Positions 27,179 to 36,591 of a DNA stretch of 64,000 nucleotides are shown here, piece by piece. The translations under genes were made by a program, and so were the position numbers. Location: positions 56,135-120,134 of the forward strand of contig JAJZBQ010000006.1 of assembly GCA_021798835.1 (NCBI GenBank). The letters run 5' to 3'. The notes beneath the pieces were generated by a model. The model was given only the letters and a program-made list of their open reading frames with translations, searched no databases and had not been told where the DNA came from. Each line of letters begins with the position of its first letter. The stretch's first letter is position 1. This DNA comes from Pseudomonadota bacterium. GTDB lineage: Bacteria; Pseudomonadota; Gammaproteobacteria; Burkholderiales; Ferrovaceae.

Positions 27179-27843
27179 ATCCAGTGGACATTCTGTATTT
27201 TCTCTCGCATCTCGATGAACACCTTGTGTCATTGAGTCAGCAGTATGGCTATCTGGCTGATCTGATATTGTTCCTGATTATTTTTAGCGAAACTGGCCTG
27301 GTGATTGCTCCCTTGCTGCCGGGTGATACGCTATTGTTTGTAGCGGGTGCGGTGGCTACGGGCAGTGTTCTCCATCCTGCTCCATTCAATTTGCCTCTTC
27401 TGTTTGTGACGCTTTCTGCCGGTGCTTTTTTGGGGAATCAGGTGAATTTTCAGATTGGACGCTGGATTGGCCCCAAAGTTTTCCACTGGGAGCGCTCGGT
27501 GTTATTCAACCCGAGTCATCTGGCCGAGGCCCATGCTTTTTACGAACTTCATGGAGGAAAAACCATTGTCCTGGCACGTTTCATTCCCATTGTGCGCACC
27601 TATGCACCTTTTGTGGCAGGCATTGGTGACATGTCTCACTCGCGCTTTGCCTTGTTCAATGCAGTGGGTGCGTTGTCATGGGTAGGATCCTTGCTGTTGG
27701 CGGGGCATTGGTTTGGCAATGTTCCTTTTGTCAAAGGGCATCTGACCCTGATGATACTCGGTATCATTGCATTGACTCTGTTACCGGTAACTTTTGCAGC
27801 CATCCGCCATGGACTTCTACGCCGCCGTCGGCGACGTAGTTGA
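27175..27843 (+). CDS. DedA-family membrane protein
   Basis: 222 residues with several membrane helices and the DedA features FSETGLVIAPLLPGDTLLFVAGA, GAFLGNQVNFQIGRWIG, HGGKTIVLARFIPIVRTYAPFVAGIGDM and FNAVGALSWV. DedA proteins are linked to lipid carrier recycling and to proton-driven homeostasis at the inner membrane. The proposed start is a TTG that overlaps the secF stop; a GTG nine bases on is an alternative. The gene ends 15 bases from the end of purB, with which it converges. Confidence 0.9.
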   Translation: MNPVDILYFLSHLDEHLVSLSQQYGYLADLILFLIIFSETGLVIAPLLPGDTLLFVAGAVATGSVLHPAPFNLPLLFVTLSAGAFLGNQVNFQIGRWIGPKVFHWERSVLFNPSHLAEAHAFYELHGGKTIVLARFIPIVRTYAPFVAGIGDMSHSRFALFNAVGALSWVGSLLLAGHWFGNVPFVKGHLTLMILGIIALTLLPVTFAAIRHGLLRRRRRRS

Positions 27844-27858
27844 GGTTTTTCTGAACGC

Positions 27859-29232
27859 CTAGAAGGGGTACTGACGTGTCAGGGATTCGGCGAGTCCCGT
27901 ATAGGTGGATGGGGTTAGTGCCAATAGACGTGCCTTGTCGTCTTCAGGTATGGCGAGTGTGGCAATGAATTCATGTAACAGAGTGGCCGAGATGGGTTTG
28001 CCGCGGGTCATGTCCTTGAGCCGGTCGTAGGCATTGTTCAGCCCATGCTTGCGCATTACAGTCTGGATCGGCTCTGCCAGAACCTCCCAGGCATGGTCCA
28101 GATCTGCAGCCAGACGGGCTGGGTCGAGGGCCAATTTATGTAACCCGCGCAGACACGACAGATAGCCCAGTAGTCCATGCCCGAGGCCAACTCCCAAGTT
28201 GCGCAATACGGTGGAATCGGTGAGATCCCGTTGCCAGCGGGAGATCGGTAATTTCTCAATCAGATGGTTCAGCAGGGCGTTGGCCAAACCCAGATTACCC
28301 TCCGAATTTTCAAAGTCGATGGGGTTGACTTTATGAGGCATGGTGGAAGATCCTACCTCTCCTTCCTTGGGGCGCTGGCGGAAATATCCCAGAGAGATGT
28401 ATCCCCAGAGATCACGGTTGAGGTCGATGAGAATGGTATTCAGCAGGGCAAAACCTTGCATCAATTCAGCCAGGGCATCGTGTGGTTCGATTTGGGTGGA
28501 ATAGGGGTTGAAAGCCAATCCTAAACCTTCTACGAAGGAACGAGTGATGGACGGCCAGTCGAGGTGAGGGTAGGCACTGACGTGGGCATTGTAGTTCCCC
28601 ACAGCACCATTAAACTTCCCCAGCAAGGTAATTTGGGATAGTCGTTGGCGCTGACGTACGAGTCGCGCAACCACGTTGATCAATTCCTTGCCCACGGTGG
28701 TGGGGGTGGCGGTTTGTCCATGGGTTCGGGCCAGCATGGGCACGCCAGCCAACTGCAGGGCCATGTTACTTAGGTGATTGACGAGTTCGTCGATGGCGGG
28801 AAAGAGTACCACACGGCAGGCATCCGAGAGCATTAATCCATGAGAAAGATTGTTGATGTCTTCAGAGGTGCAGCCGAAGTGAATGAATTCAACACAGGAT
28901 TCTATTTCCCGGTTTCCAGATAGTTGTTCGCGTAACCAGTATTCGAGTGCCTTGACATCGTGGTTGGTGCGGTTTTCTATGGTTTTGATCTGGGCGGCAT
29001 CATTTTCTGAGAAGCGATCCACCAGTTGAATCAACTGTTCTTGTGTTTCTGGAGAAAATGGGGGTACCTCCCCAATATCGTGCTGGTTCGAGAGATGTAA
29101 TAACCAGTACACCTCAATGCGCAGGCGGTAATGGATCAACCCGAATTCACTGAAAAAAGAGCGCAGCGGGTCAACTTGAGAGCGATAACGCCCATCAAGA
29201 GGGGACAGAGCGGTCAGGGAAGCGTGGGCCAT
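27859..29232 (-). CDS. purB: Adenylosuccinate lyase
   Basis: 457 residues. PurB cleaves SAICAR and adenylosuccinate in purine synthesis. The fumarase-family signature GSSTMPHKVNPIDFEN is present, with TRTHGQ-like LARTHGQTATPTT and FIHFGCTSEDINN. Length and order are those of the E. coli-type enzyme. The gene is monocistronic and divergent from the GST gene. Confidence 0.96.
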   Translation of the reverse strand: MAHASLTALSPLDGRYRSQVDPLRSFFSEFGLIHYRLRIEVYWLLHLSNQHDIGEVPPFSPETQEQLIQLVDRFSENDAAQIKTIENRTNHDVKALEYWLREQLSGNREIESCVEFIHFGCTSEDINNLSHGLMLSDACRVVLFPAIDELVNHLSNMALQLAGVPMLARTHGQTATPTTVGKELINVVARLVRQRQRLSQITLLGKFNGAVGNYNAHVSAYPHLDWPSITRSFVEGLGLAFNPYSTQIEPHDALAELMQGFALLNTILIDLNRDLWGYISLGYFRQRPKEGEVGSSTMPHKVNPIDFENSEGNLGLANALLNHLIEKLPISRWQRDLTDSTVLRNLGVGLGHGLLGYLSCLRGLHKLALDPARLAADLDHAWEVLAEPIQTVMRKHGLNNAYDRLKDMTRGKPISATLLHEFIATLAIPEDDKARLLALTPSTYTGLAESLTRQYPF

Positions 29233-29353
29233 GGCAAATGGTTTGCGTGGTTAGGAAAAGCGCCATTTTACCAGAACCAAGGGCATCAAAAACCTCTATA
29301 ACCGGTAAATAAACTCTATGTATAATGGGTTTTTCATAAACAGGAATGGACTC

Positions 29354-29962
29354 ATGAAATTACTGGGATCCGTAACCAGCCCCTTTGTGCGCAAGGTGCG
29401 TGTGGTGTTGCTGGAAAAGCAGGTCGATTTTGAATGGATTACCGATGCCATGGTGGGGGCGGCACCGCTGATTGAACAATACAATCCATTGGGAAAAATT
29501 CCAGCGCTGGTGCTGGATGATGGCTTGACGTTGTTTGACTCCCAGGTCATCACCGAATATCTGGATACATTGAGTCCTGTCATGCCGTTGATTCCTGCCC
29601 CTCCTCGTGAAAGGGCATTGGTCAAGCGTTGGGAAGCCATGGTAGATGGAGTGCTGGATGCAGGGGTGGCCATTGTGTTGGAGAAGCGTCGCCCAGCCCA
29701 TGAACAGAGTGAAACCTGGATGACACGGCAGCGTGGCAAGATGGAACGGGGGTTGGCCCAGATGTCACGCGAGTTGGGTGATCATGCCTGGTGTACGGGA
29801 GAGGACCTGAGTTTGTCCGATCTGGCAACAGGAACCTTGTTGTTCTGGCTTGATTTCCGGTTTTCTGACATGCCGTGGCGTTTACAGTACCCGAATTTGG
29901 TGAGGTTGGCAGATCGTTTGGGACAACGTCGTTCATTTCAGGAGACGGTTCCCACTGCGTGA
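29354..29962 (+). CDS. Glutathione S-transferase family protein (SspA/YibF-like)
   Basis: 202 residues. The N-terminal thioredoxin-like domain contains SVTSPFVRKVRVVLLEK and the glutathione-binding turn GKIPALVLDDG followed by LFDSQVITEYLD (Asp-Ser pair). An all-helical C-terminal domain follows with LSLSDLATGTLLFWLDFRF. AGGA lies eight bases before this ATG. The open frame is 12 codons longer but without a ribosome binding site. Substrate unknown. It converges with mnmA. Confidence 0.9.
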   Translation: MKLLGSVTSPFVRKVRVVLLEKQVDFEWITDAMVGAAPLIEQYNPLGKIPALVLDDGLTLFDSQVITEYLDTLSPVMPLIPAPPRERALVKRWEAMVDGVLDAGVAIVLEKRRPAHEQSETWMTRQRGKMERGLAQMSRELGDHAWCTGEDLSLSDLATGTLLFWLDFRFSDMPWRLQYPNLVRLADRLGQRRSFQETVPTA

Positions 29963-29968
29963 CCGCAT

Positions 29969-31024
29969 TCAGGTGAGTATCCCTCCCCCCAGACAGACTT
30001 CACCCTGGTACAGTACGGTGGATTGTCCTGGGGTTACCGCCCACTGGGGTTTATCAAATATCAGATGCAAGGTCTGTGCATCGGCACTGAGTAGACGGCA
30101 GGGTGAATCTTCCTGGCGGTAACGATTCTTTGCCTGATAGGCAGGTTCGGGATTGGGTGTTTGGCCGCTAATCCAGGATAGTTGTTGAGCGGTCACTTGC
30201 TGACGGTAGAGCAAGGGATGTTCATGGCCCTGGACAACGATCAGGCGGTTTTGTGCCAGGTCCTTTCCGGCTACGAACCATGCATCTCCTGAGCCTCCAA
30301 TGCCCAATCCCTGGCGTTGCCCAAGGGTATAAAAAGCCAACCCCTGGTGTTTTCCGACACACCGGCCTTCTGGGGTTTCCATGGGGCCAGGATGACGGGG
30401 GAGATAGCGTTCGAGAAATTCACGGAAGGGGCGTTCACCGATGAAACAGATACCCGTGCTGTCCTTTTTGGTGGCAGTGGCCAATCCGGCTTGTCGCGCC
30501 AATTCTCGAACCTGGGGTTTTTTCAGGTGTCCGACCGGGAATAAGGTGCGTGATAATTGTTCCTGATTCAACCGATACAGAAAATAACTCTGATCTTTGT
30601 GGCGATCAAGGCCGCGCAATAATTCAAAGCGTCCTTCTGTTTCTCGGAGCTGGGCATAATGTCCGGTCGCAATTTGGGTAGCACCGAGATTTACGGCATA
30701 GTCCAGAAAAGCTCGGAACTTGATTTCCGAGTTACACAGGACATCGGGATTAGGGGTACGTCCCGCCTGGTATTCCTCCAGAAAATATCGGAATACGCGG
30801 TCGCGATATTCCTCTGCAAAATTGACTACCTCCATATCGATGCCCAGCACATCACTGACGGCAATGGCATCCACGAGATCTTCCCGAGAACGGCATTCTG
30901 GATCATCTTCCCAGTTTTTCATGAATAAGCCGACCACGTCATAGCCCTGTTCCTTGAGAAGGAAGGCGCTGACGGAAGAATCGACTCCGCCGGAAAGACC
31001 GACGACAACACGAGTGCGTGGCAT
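29969..31024 (-). CDS. mnmA: tRNA-specific 2-thiouridylase
   Basis: About 351 residues from the ATG of [17 protein letters not shown]. MnmA puts sulfur on uridine 34 of tRNAs for Glu, Gln and Lys. The PP-loop SGGVDSS is at the N-terminus, the first catalytic cysteine is in [14 protein letters not shown], and the second is in [15 protein letters not shown]-terminal beta-barrel region follows. The open frame is 14 codons longer, but that part covers a palindrome and is not conserved. Confidence 0.95.
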   Translation of the reverse strand: MPRTRVVVGLSGGVDSSVSAFLLKEQGYDVVGLFMKNWEDDPECRSREDLVDAIAVSDVLGIDMEVVNFAEEYRDRVFRYFLEEYQAGRTPNPDVLCNSEIKFRAFLDYAVNLGATQIATGHYAQLRETEGRFELLRGLDRHKDQSYFLYRLNQEQLSRTLFPVGHLKKPQVRELARQAGLATATKKDSTGICFIGERPFREFLERYLPRHPGPMETPEGRCVGKHQGLAFYTLGQRQGLGIGGSGDAWFVAGKDLAQNRLIVVQGHEHPLLYRQQVTAQQLSWISGQTPNPEPAYQAKNRYRQEDSPCRLLSADAQTLHLIFDKPQWAVTPGQSTVLYQGEVCLGGGILT

Positions 31025-31035
31025 GGAGAGGAGAT

Positions 31036-31057
31036 GGCAAGAGACGTATCTCTTGCC
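31036..31057 (-). terminator. Perfect nine-base hairpin between the His-rich gene and mnmA
   Basis: GGCAAGAGA (31036-31044) and TCTCTTGCC (31049-31057) around a CGTA loop. It follows the stop of the His-rich gene by about 15 bases. There is no T tract on either strand, so it could be a weak or Rho-assisted terminator, or a processing or attenuation element in the mnmA leader. Strand is assumed from gene direction. Confidence 0.4.
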
Positions 31058-31072
31058 GTTGGTCAACCGATA

Positions 31073-31303
31073 TTACTGAGCAGTTGGCTTGTGCGCGTGC
31101 TTTTTGTGCTTCTTGTGGTGATGATGACTGTGCGTTTTGGTTGTCTTGGCGGTTGGGGTTGTCATCGGTGCTGAACTGGCTGGGGCAGGTGCGGCCATCG
31201 GAGCAGCACTTGGGCCTGCGGCGGGTGCAGGATCAGCGGCCAGAGCCGCGCTGGACAGGAATGTGGTAGTGGTGAGCAGTGCGATAGTCAAAGATTTTTT
31301 CAT
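31073..31303 (-). CDS. Small exported Ala/Pro-rich protein with His/Lys-rich tail
   Basis: 76 residues. A signal peptide (MKKSLTIALLTTTTFLSSAALAA) is followed by an Ala/Pro/Ser-rich linker and a tail with HSHHHHKKHKKHAHK. AAGGA lies nine bases before the ATG. Such tails can bind nickel, zinc or copper, and so it may be a periplasmic metal buffer, but acid-resistance (Asr-like) proteins have a related make-up. No family can be assigned. Upstream frame extension lacks any sign of coding. Confidence 0.7.
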   Translation of the reverse strand: MKKSLTIALLTTTTFLSSAALAADPAPAAGPSAAPMAAPAPASSAPMTTPTAKTTKTHSHHHHKKHKKHAHKPTAQ

Positions 31304-31496
31304 GGTTTGGAGTCCTTGGTTAATGTGGTGGATCATGCCTGGGGATAGATCACTCCCCCCACAGCGCAGTAACGTCTGAGGTTTTCGTCTCGTTGACGGT
31401 TTTGTTCTGCCGATTACTGACGAGTAGTCGTATAATGAGGCCATACGGTGGCGTTGCCCTTCATTATGCAGTTATTCAGTGGACGAGAATATTACC

Positions 31497-32744
31497 ATGA
31501 CCCAGTATCAGCACATTGTGGTTCCCGATCAAGGAGAGAAGATCTGTTTTTCGACTGAGGGACGGATGCAGGTTCCCGATTGTCCTATTATTCCATTTAT
31601 CGAAGGGGATGGGATCGGGGTGGATATCACGCCGGTCATGAAGTCGGTTGTAGATGCTGTGGTTGAGCGGAGTTATGGGGGGAAGCGACGGATTTCCTGG
31701 ATGGAGGTGTATGCGGGAGAGAAATCGGTAAAACTTTATGGGGACGCTGTCTGGTTGCCAGAAGAAACGCTCCAGGTATTGTCAGACTATGTGGTTTCTA
31801 TCAAGGGACCCTTAACGACCCCGGTGGGGGGAGGTATTCGTTCCATCAATGTGGCACTGCGACAGCAATTGGATCTGTATGTGTGCTTGCGTCCCGTGCG
31901 ATGGTTTTCAGGGGTTCCCAGTCCATTGCGTGAGCCTCATAAGACGGATATGGTGATTTTTCGTGAGAATTCGGAAGATATTTATGCGGGGATTGAGTGG
32001 CCGGCAGATTCCGCAGAGGCGCGTCGTGTCATTGATTTTTTGCGTCAGGAAATGAAGGTGAAGGCCATTCGTTTTCCGGAAACATCCGGTATTGGGATAA
32101 AACCGGTATCGCGCGAAGGGACGGAACGTCTGGTGCGTCGTGCCGTGCAGTATGCGTTGGACAATCAGCGGCGTTCGGTGACGTTGGTGCATAAAGGCAA
32201 TATCATGAAGTACACCGAAGGGGCTTTCAAGAGTTGGGGCTATGATCTTTGTCGTCGTGAGTTTGGAGCCGAATTGCTCGATGGTGGGCCGTGGATGCGT
32301 TTGCCCAATGGCTTGGTGATCAAGGATGTAATTGCTGATGCCTTTCTTCAGCAAATTCTTCTGCGCCCCGAAGAATATGATGTGATTGCTACGCTCAACC
32401 TCAATGGGGATTACATCTCGGATGCTTTGGCAGCTCAGGTGGGGGGGATCGGGATTGCCCCAGGAGCCAATTTGTCTGATACCGTGGCCATGTTTGAAGC
32501 AACCCACGGAACGGCACCGAAATATGCCGGAAAAGATTACGTCAATCCCGGTTCCCTGATTCTTTCGGCGGAGATGATGTTACGCCATTTGGGATGGGTC
32601 GAGGCTGCGGATGCCTTGATTGCCGCCATGGAAAAAACCATTGGCGCGAAAACTGTGACCTATGACTTTGCTCGTCTCATGGAAGGAGCTGAACAGGTCT
32701 CCTGTTCGGGGTTTGGTACCGCTCTCGTGGCCAATTTGGCCTAA
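31497..32744 (+). CDS. icd: NADP-dependent isocitrate dehydrogenase
   Basis: About 415 residues, close to E. coli Icd. Substrate residues lie in [23 protein letters not shown] and [26 protein letters not shown] and [25 protein letters not shown] follow. Residues that set NADP use are kept ([22 protein letters not shown] with Tyr and Arg). It decarboxylates isocitrate to 2-oxoglutarate in the citric acid cycle. An in-frame GTG at 31479 is an alternative start; neither has a good Shine-Dalgarno sequence. Confidence 0.95.
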   Translation: MTQYQHIVVPDQGEKICFSTEGRMQVPDCPIIPFIEGDGIGVDITPVMKSVVDAVVERSYGGKRRISWMEVYAGEKSVKLYGDAVWLPEETLQVLSDYVVSIKGPLTTPVGGGIRSINVALRQQLDLYVCLRPVRWFSGVPSPLREPHKTDMVIFRENSEDIYAGIEWPADSAEARRVIDFLRQEMKVKAIRFPETSGIGIKPVSREGTERLVRRAVQYALDNQRRSVTLVHKGNIMKYTEGAFKSWGYDLCRREFGAELLDGGPWMRLPNGLVIKDVIADAFLQQILLRPEEYDVIATLNLNGDYISDALAAQVGGIGIAPGANLSDTVAMFEATHGTAPKYAGKDYVNPGSLILSAEMMLRHLGWVEAADALIAAMEKTIGAKTVTYDFARLMEGAEQVSCSGFGTALVANLA

Positions 32745-32817
32745 CCGTTCACCCCACTCCCAGTTGAGCCTTGACCAGGGTTTGACGAAGTGTGGGGTTC
32801 ACCGCTGGGATACTGTC

Positions 32818-32883
32818 ATGTTAGAAACCATTACCATTATTTTATTTCTGGGTGCCGTTGCTTTTGTGATGTTCACAGGCTAG
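32818..32883 (+). CDS. Possible 21-residue membrane peptide
   Basis: An ATG opens MLETITIILFLGAVAFVMFTG, a single hydrophobic helix, ending just before the convergent smpB gene. It resembles small one-helix subunits of membrane complexes in size and make-up only. No strong ribosome binding site is seen. It could be chance. Confidence 0.3.
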   Translation: MLETITIILFLGAVAFVMFTG

Positions 32884-32885
32884 TT

Positions 32886-33335
32886 TTAGGGGCGGCTTTG
32901 TTTCAGCCAGCGCTGTTTTTCTCGGTTCCAGTCTTTTTCTTTCTCGGCTTCTCGTTTGTCGTGGAGTTTCTTTCCCTTTGCCAGGCCAATTTCCGCCTTC
33001 ACTCGCCCTTTGCTGAAATGCAGATTAAGGGGGACAAGGGTATAACCGGCTCGTTCTACCTTGCCGATCAGTTTGGCAATTTCTGCGGCATGTAACAGCA
33101 ATTTGCGGGTGCGTGTCGGGTCAGGGTGAATGTGAGTCGAGGCGGTGGGTAGTGGGCTGATATGAGCGCCCAGCAGGTGTAACTCTCCTGAGAGAATGAC
33201 CACGTAAGCTTCACGAATCTGCATGCGTCCGGCGCGTATGGCCTTAACTTCCCACCCTTGCAGAACCAACCCGGCTTCGTAGCGTTCTTCGATGAAGTAG
33301 TCATGAAAGGCTTTGCGGTTGTCGATCAGGCTCAT
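32886..33335 (-). CDS. smpB: SsrA-binding protein SmpB
   Basis: 149 residues. SmpB binds tmRNA and carries it into stalled ribosomes. Conserved stretches: ALHDYFIEE-like [87 protein letters not shown], and the basic C-terminal tail. Divergent from ratA, an order common in proteobacteria. Confidence 0.96.
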   Translation of the reverse strand: MSLIDNRKAFHDYFIEERYEAGLVLQGWEVKAIRAGRMQIREAYVVILSGELHLLGAHISPLPTASTHIHPDPTRTRKLLLHAAEIAKLIGKVERAGYTLVPLNLHFSKGRVKAEIGLAKGKKLHDKREAEKEKDWNREKQRWLKQSRP

Positions 33336-33376
33336 GATAGGGTATCTTCCGGTAATTCTTTATTTTACCCTAGGCG

Positions 33377-33817
33377 GTGGCTGTGACGCGTGTTGAAAAG
33401 ACTATTTTGGTGATGTATTCCGCTGAGCAGATGTATGGATTGGTGATGGATGTTTCCCGGTATCCCGAATTTTTACCCTGGTGTAGCGGGGCAGAGATTC
33501 TCGAACAACAGGAATGTGAGATGCGCGCAACTTTGCATATCAATTTTCACGGGATTCGTCAGCAGTTCACGACGTGCAATCGTGGAACCCCTCATTCTGG
33601 GGTGGTCATGGAGTTGGAGCAAGGTCCGTTTCAGCATCTTCGTGGGGAATTCCGTTTTGTGACGTTGGCACCTGATGCCTGCCGAATTCAATTTGTATTG
33701 GAATGGAAGTTTTCCAACTTTATTTTGGAAAAAATGGTGGGACCAGTATTTCACACCATTGCCAATACCATGGTGGATGCCTTCGTCAAAAGGGCTGATG
33801 AACGGTACGGAGGATAA
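33377..33817 (+). CDS. ratA: RatA-like START/coenzyme Q-binding domain protein
   Basis: 146 residues of the polyketide cyclase/COQ10 family: YSAEQMYGLVMDVSRYPEFLPWCSGAEI near the N-terminus and a long C-terminal helix. In E. coli RatA was described as a ribosome association toxin, while relatives bind ubiquinone. It starts with GTG (a second GTG lies six bases on) and its stop directly abuts the ATG of ratB. Confidence 0.9.
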   Translation: MAVTRVEKTILVMYSAEQMYGLVMDVSRYPEFLPWCSGAEILEQQECEMRATLHINFHGIRQQFTTCNRGTPHSGVVMELEQGPFQHLRGEFRFVTLAPDACRIQFVLEWKFSNFILEKMVGPVFHTIANTMVDAFVKRADERYGG

Positions 33818-34084
33818 ATGCGTATTCAGATCGTTTATGCACGTCCGGAACATCAGGAAATTCGTTGGGTTGAACTGGGAGAAATGGCGTGTCTGGGGGA
33901 TGCGCTGACGGCCTCTGGCATACTTGAGGATTTTCCGGAAATCGACCTGAAAACTGGCGCGGTGGGGGTGTCGGGCAAAGTGCGTAGTCTACAGACACCG
34001 CTGCACGAAGGAGATCGGGTCGAACTCTACCGTCCGCGACAGGTAGACCCCAAGCATAAACGGCGGGAACGCTTGAAAAGTTAG
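33818..34084 (+). CDS. ratB: RatB/RnfH-family ubiquitin-like protein
   Basis: 88 residues with a beta-grasp fold: IQIVYARPEHQEIRWVEL, an EIDLKTGAVGVSGKV segment and LHEGDRVELYRPRQVDPKHKRRER. Always found with ratA in proteobacteria. The first base follows the ratA stop directly (TAAATG). The 3' end overlaps the end of the convergent MarR gene by four bases. Its cellular role is not settled. Confidence 0.92.
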   Translation: MRIQIVYARPEHQEIRWVELGEMACLGDALTASGILEDFPEIDLKTGAVGVSGKVRSLQTPLHEGDRVELYRPRQVDPKHKRRERLKS

Positions 34085-34554
34085 TTATCGTCGTGATGGT
34101 TGTTGGGATTATTCTGGATCAAGGCCTGGCGAAATGTGGTCAACTGGTGTTGTAAATCGGTCAGGAATTCATCGCTAAGAAGGGTAAAAGTCTGGGTCAG
34201 AAAAGCCAGATGTTCGGGAAATATTTTTTCGAACAGGCGTTGCCCGGCATCGCTGAGTTGTACCAATGTACTGCGCCCATCGTCTGGGTGCGGTGTACGG
34301 TGAATCAACCCGCGGCGTTCCAGGCGATCCAGCACGCCAGTGAGGGTTCCTTTGACCATCAGGGTCTTGTCCCCGATGTCGCGGCAATTCAGGCCATTCG
34401 TATTGCCCAGAGTAGCAATGACATCAAACTGACTGGTGGTCAGTCCCAGGGAGCGAATATGCTCTGAGGAAACACTGTCAAAAGTTTGGTAGGTGCGCAC
34501 CAATTCACGCAGGGTAGGAAGAAAGCGGCGATCACTGGGTTCCGTGGTGGGCAT
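34081..34554 (-). CDS. MarR-family transcriptional regulator
   Basis: 157 residues. The winged helix-turn-helix is visible in LGLTTSQFDVIATLGNTNGLNCRDIGDKTLMVKGTLTGVLDRLERRGLIHRTPHPDDGRST, with the DxRS wing. Helical ends form the dimer. It is divergent from a CDGSH iron-sulfur protein gene with an 86-base gap holding a palindrome, so control of that gene and of itself is likely. The signal is unknown; the nearby iron-sulfur protein suggests redox or iron. Confidence 0.9.
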   Translation of the reverse strand: MPTTEPSDRRFLPTLRELVRTYQTFDSVSSEHIRSLGLTTSQFDVIATLGNTNGLNCRDIGDKTLMVKGTLTGVLDRLERRGLIHRTPHPDDGRSTLVQLSDAGQRLFEKIFPEHLAFLTQTFTLLSDEFLTDLQHQLTTFRQALIQNNPNNHHDDN

Positions 34555-34585
34555 GGGATGGATTCGATGGGGGGTTGCAAATTTA

Positions 34586-34599
34586 GTACGAACGCGTAC
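34586..34599. promoter_or_regulatory. Palindrome between MarR and CDGSH genes, possible operator
   Basis: GTACG-AACG-CGTAC is a perfect inverted repeat of five bases with a four-base centre, about 32 bases before the MarR start and 42 before the CDGSH start. MarR proteins bind palindromes in such divergent gaps. A TATATT sequence near 34622 could be the -10 box of the CDGSH gene. Confidence 0.4.
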
Positions 34600-34640
34600 A
34601 ATGATGTCCAGAAGCATTGATTATATTACAGGAGTGTATT

Positions 34641-34850
34641 ATGCCACATGCCGTAGAGGTTAAAAAAGGTCAAGAGTATTGGCTCTGTGTTTGCGGAAAG
34701 AGTCCGGATGGATTGTGTAACGGGTCCCACGAAGGGTCTGGGAAGGCTCCGCAACAATATGTAGCCACGCAGGATGATACGCTGTACATTTGTGGTTGTG
34801 GGCAATCATTCAACAGCCCCTTTTGTGATGGCACACATCAATCGCTCTAA
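34641..34850 (+). CDS. CDGSH iron-sulfur domain protein with two cluster sites
   Basis: 69 residues with two CDGSH-type motifs: CVCGKSPDGLCNGSH (first, with Asn for Asp) and CGCGQSFNSPFCDGTH (second). Each C-x-C...C-x2-x-H set can hold a 2Fe-2S cluster. AGGAG lies six bases before the ATG. Divergent from a MarR gene that probably controls it. Bacterial relatives are linked to iron and redox homeostasis. Confidence 0.9.
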   Translation: MPHAVEVKKGQEYWLCVCGKSPDGLCNGSHEGSGKAPQQYVATQDDTLYICGCGQSFNSPFCDGTHQSL

Positions 34851-35036
34851 AAACAGTCCGTAAAAGAATATTAAGCACTGTCCAGCGGACGGAATTCTCA
34901 GGTCAGACTGCTCTGAAAGGAGTCGGCTGATTGAGTAGGCGCGCTGGGCAGCACGTTTTGCCCTCCCGTGTAAAATGTGGAACTGCTCCAAAACAGGCTA
35001 CAATCCTCAGAGAGTAATCGGTTTTCTTGGATTTTT

Positions 35037-35756
35037 ATGCCAAAATTGACGACAGTTCCCCGGACATACCGCTACTATGACCTTATCATGGCGGCGTTCG
35101 TTGCTATTTTATTGTGTACCAATCTAATCGGGGCGGCCAAGCAGACAGAGGTCACCTTGCCGATTGTGGGACGTTGGACGGTTGGGGCGGGGGTCCTGTT
35201 TTTCCCGCTTTCCTACTTTTTTGGTGATGTCCTGACGGAAGTCTATGGCTATGCCCGAGATCGCCGTGTCGTTTGGGTAGGTTTTATTGCCATGGCGTTT
35301 GCCTCCCTGATGGCTTGGGTGATCGTCTCCATTGCGCCGGCTCGGAATCCTTTCATGAGTACTTTTCAAGGACAATTGGAAGGGGTTTTTGGAAATACCT
35401 GGCGTATTGCGGCGGGGTCCATGTTGGCTTACTGGTGCGGCAGTTTTGCCAATAGTTATCTGCTGGCCCAACTGAAAATTCGTACCCATGGGCGTTGGCT
35501 TTGGTTACGTGCCATTCTTTCTACTGCGGTGGGGGAGGGGATTGATTCCCTAATGTTTTACGGGATAGCTTTCTATGGTATCTGGGATTGGCAGGATCTG
35601 GTGCAAGTGGCCACGTTGGAGTATGCCCTCAAGGTGCTTTGGGAGACATTGGCGACACCCCTGACTTATGCCTTGGTCAACTTCCTGAAAAAAGCCGAAC
35701 AGGAAGATTTCTACGATATCCATACTCGCTTTAATCCCTTTTCCCTGGATCCTTGA
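35037..35756 (+). CDS. Queuosine precursor transporter, YhhQ/VUT family
   Basis: 239 residues with six or so membrane helices: LIMAAFVAILLCTNLIGAAKQ, VLFFPLSYFFGDVLTEVYGYARDRRVVWVGF, and AVGEGIDSLMFYGIAFYG. The family (DUF165, YhhQ) takes up preQ0 or preQ1 for queuosine synthesis, which fits the presence of queA and tgt in this genome. The open frame reaches 20 codons further upstream without conservation. mutM follows after one base. Confidence 0.9.
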   Translation: MPKLTTVPRTYRYYDLIMAAFVAILLCTNLIGAAKQTEVTLPIVGRWTVGAGVLFFPLSYFFGDVLTEVYGYARDRRVVWVGFIAMAFASLMAWVIVSIAPARNPFMSTFQGQLEGVFGNTWRIAAGSMLAYWCGSFANSYLLAQLKIRTHGRWLWLRAILSTAVGEGIDSLMFYGIAFYGIWDWQDLVQVATLEYALKVLWETLATPLTYALVNFLKKAEQEDFYDIHTRFNPFSLDP

Positions 35757-35757
35757 T

Positions 35758-36591
35758 ATGCCAGAACTGCCTGAAGTAGAAGTGACTCGCCGAGGTTTGG
35801 CACGTTGTCTGGAGGGACAGGTCCTGGTGGGTGCGACGATACGCAACGCGCAACTGCGTTACCCCGTTCCTGAGCAGCTGGCCGATACCGCCCCCAATCT
35901 GGTGCTGGCGTTGGTGCGGCGTGCCAAGTATCTGATCATCGAGACATCGCGTGCCGCCATCATCATACATTTGGGGATGAGTGGCACATTGCGCTATCTA
36001 AGCGTTGCTACTGCGCCCTCGCGTCATGATCATGTGGACCTTCATTTGGCACAGGGGGGGTGTGTACGTTATCGGGATCCGCGCCGTTTCGGCGCATGGC
36101 TGTGGGTGGAGCGTCCTGATGCGGAAGCGGTCAATTGGTGGGAATCTGATGAGCGATTGCGACAGTTGGGACCAGAACCTTTTGATCCCGCCCTTACTGC
36201 GGAGTGTTGGTACCGTGCTACCCGGGGCAAAAAACAGGAAGTCAAACGCTGGTTGATGGATGGGCGGGCGGTGGTAGGGGCAGGGAATATCTACGCAGCA
36301 GAAAGTCTGTTTCTGGCAGGAATTGATCCGCGTCGCTCGGTTGGAAGCATGGGTCGTGTGCGCTATGCCCGGTTGCTGGAGGCATTGCGGCGGGTTCTCG
36401 ACCAGGCTATCGAGGCGGGGGGAAGCACCCTTCGGGACTTTGTGGATGATCGTGGAGAAATGGGTTACTTTCAGCATTCTCACCACGTCTACGGGCGGGC
36501 TGGGAAACCTTGTCTGTTATGTGCTACCGAATTGCGCCAGATTCGTCAGGGGCAACGCACGACGGTATTTTGTCCGGTGTGTCAGCGCTGA
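35758..36591 (+). CDS. mutM: Formamidopyrimidine-DNA glycosylase
   Basis: 277 residues. MutM removes 8-oxoguanine and nicks the DNA. The catalytic N-terminus after Met removal is PELPEVE. The helix-two-turn-helix contains AVVGAGNIYAAESLFLAGIDP, and the zinc finger C-x2-C...C-x2-C is CLLCATELRQIRQGQRTTVFCPVC. Start is ATG right after the YhhQ gene stop. The 3' end overlaps the carbonic anhydrase gene on the other strand by 10 bases. Confidence 0.96.
   Translation: MPELPEVEVTRRGLARCLEGQVLVGATIRNAQLRYPVPEQLADTAPNLVLALVRRAKYLIIETSRAAIIIHLGMSGTLRYLSVATAPSRHDHVDLHLAQGGCVRYRDPRRFGAWLWVERPDAEAVNWWESDERLRQLGPEPFDPALTAECWYRATRGKKQEVKRWLMDGRAVVGAGNIYAAESLFLAGIDPRRSVGSMGRVRYARLLEALRRVLDQAIEAGGSTLRDFVDDRGEMGYFQHSHHVYGRAGKPCLLCATELRQIRQGQRTTVFCPVCQR

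Noticed and set aside
33377..34084. RatA-RatB as a toxin-antitoxin system
   Set aside because: Despite the names, this is a conserved housekeeping pair next to smpB in most proteobacteria and is not an accessory toxin-antitoxin locus.
34851..35036. preQ1 riboswitch before the YhhQ-type transporter gene
   Set aside because: The leader lacks the short preQ1-I stem with its A-rich tail and shows no preQ1-II-like pattern that I could recognise.
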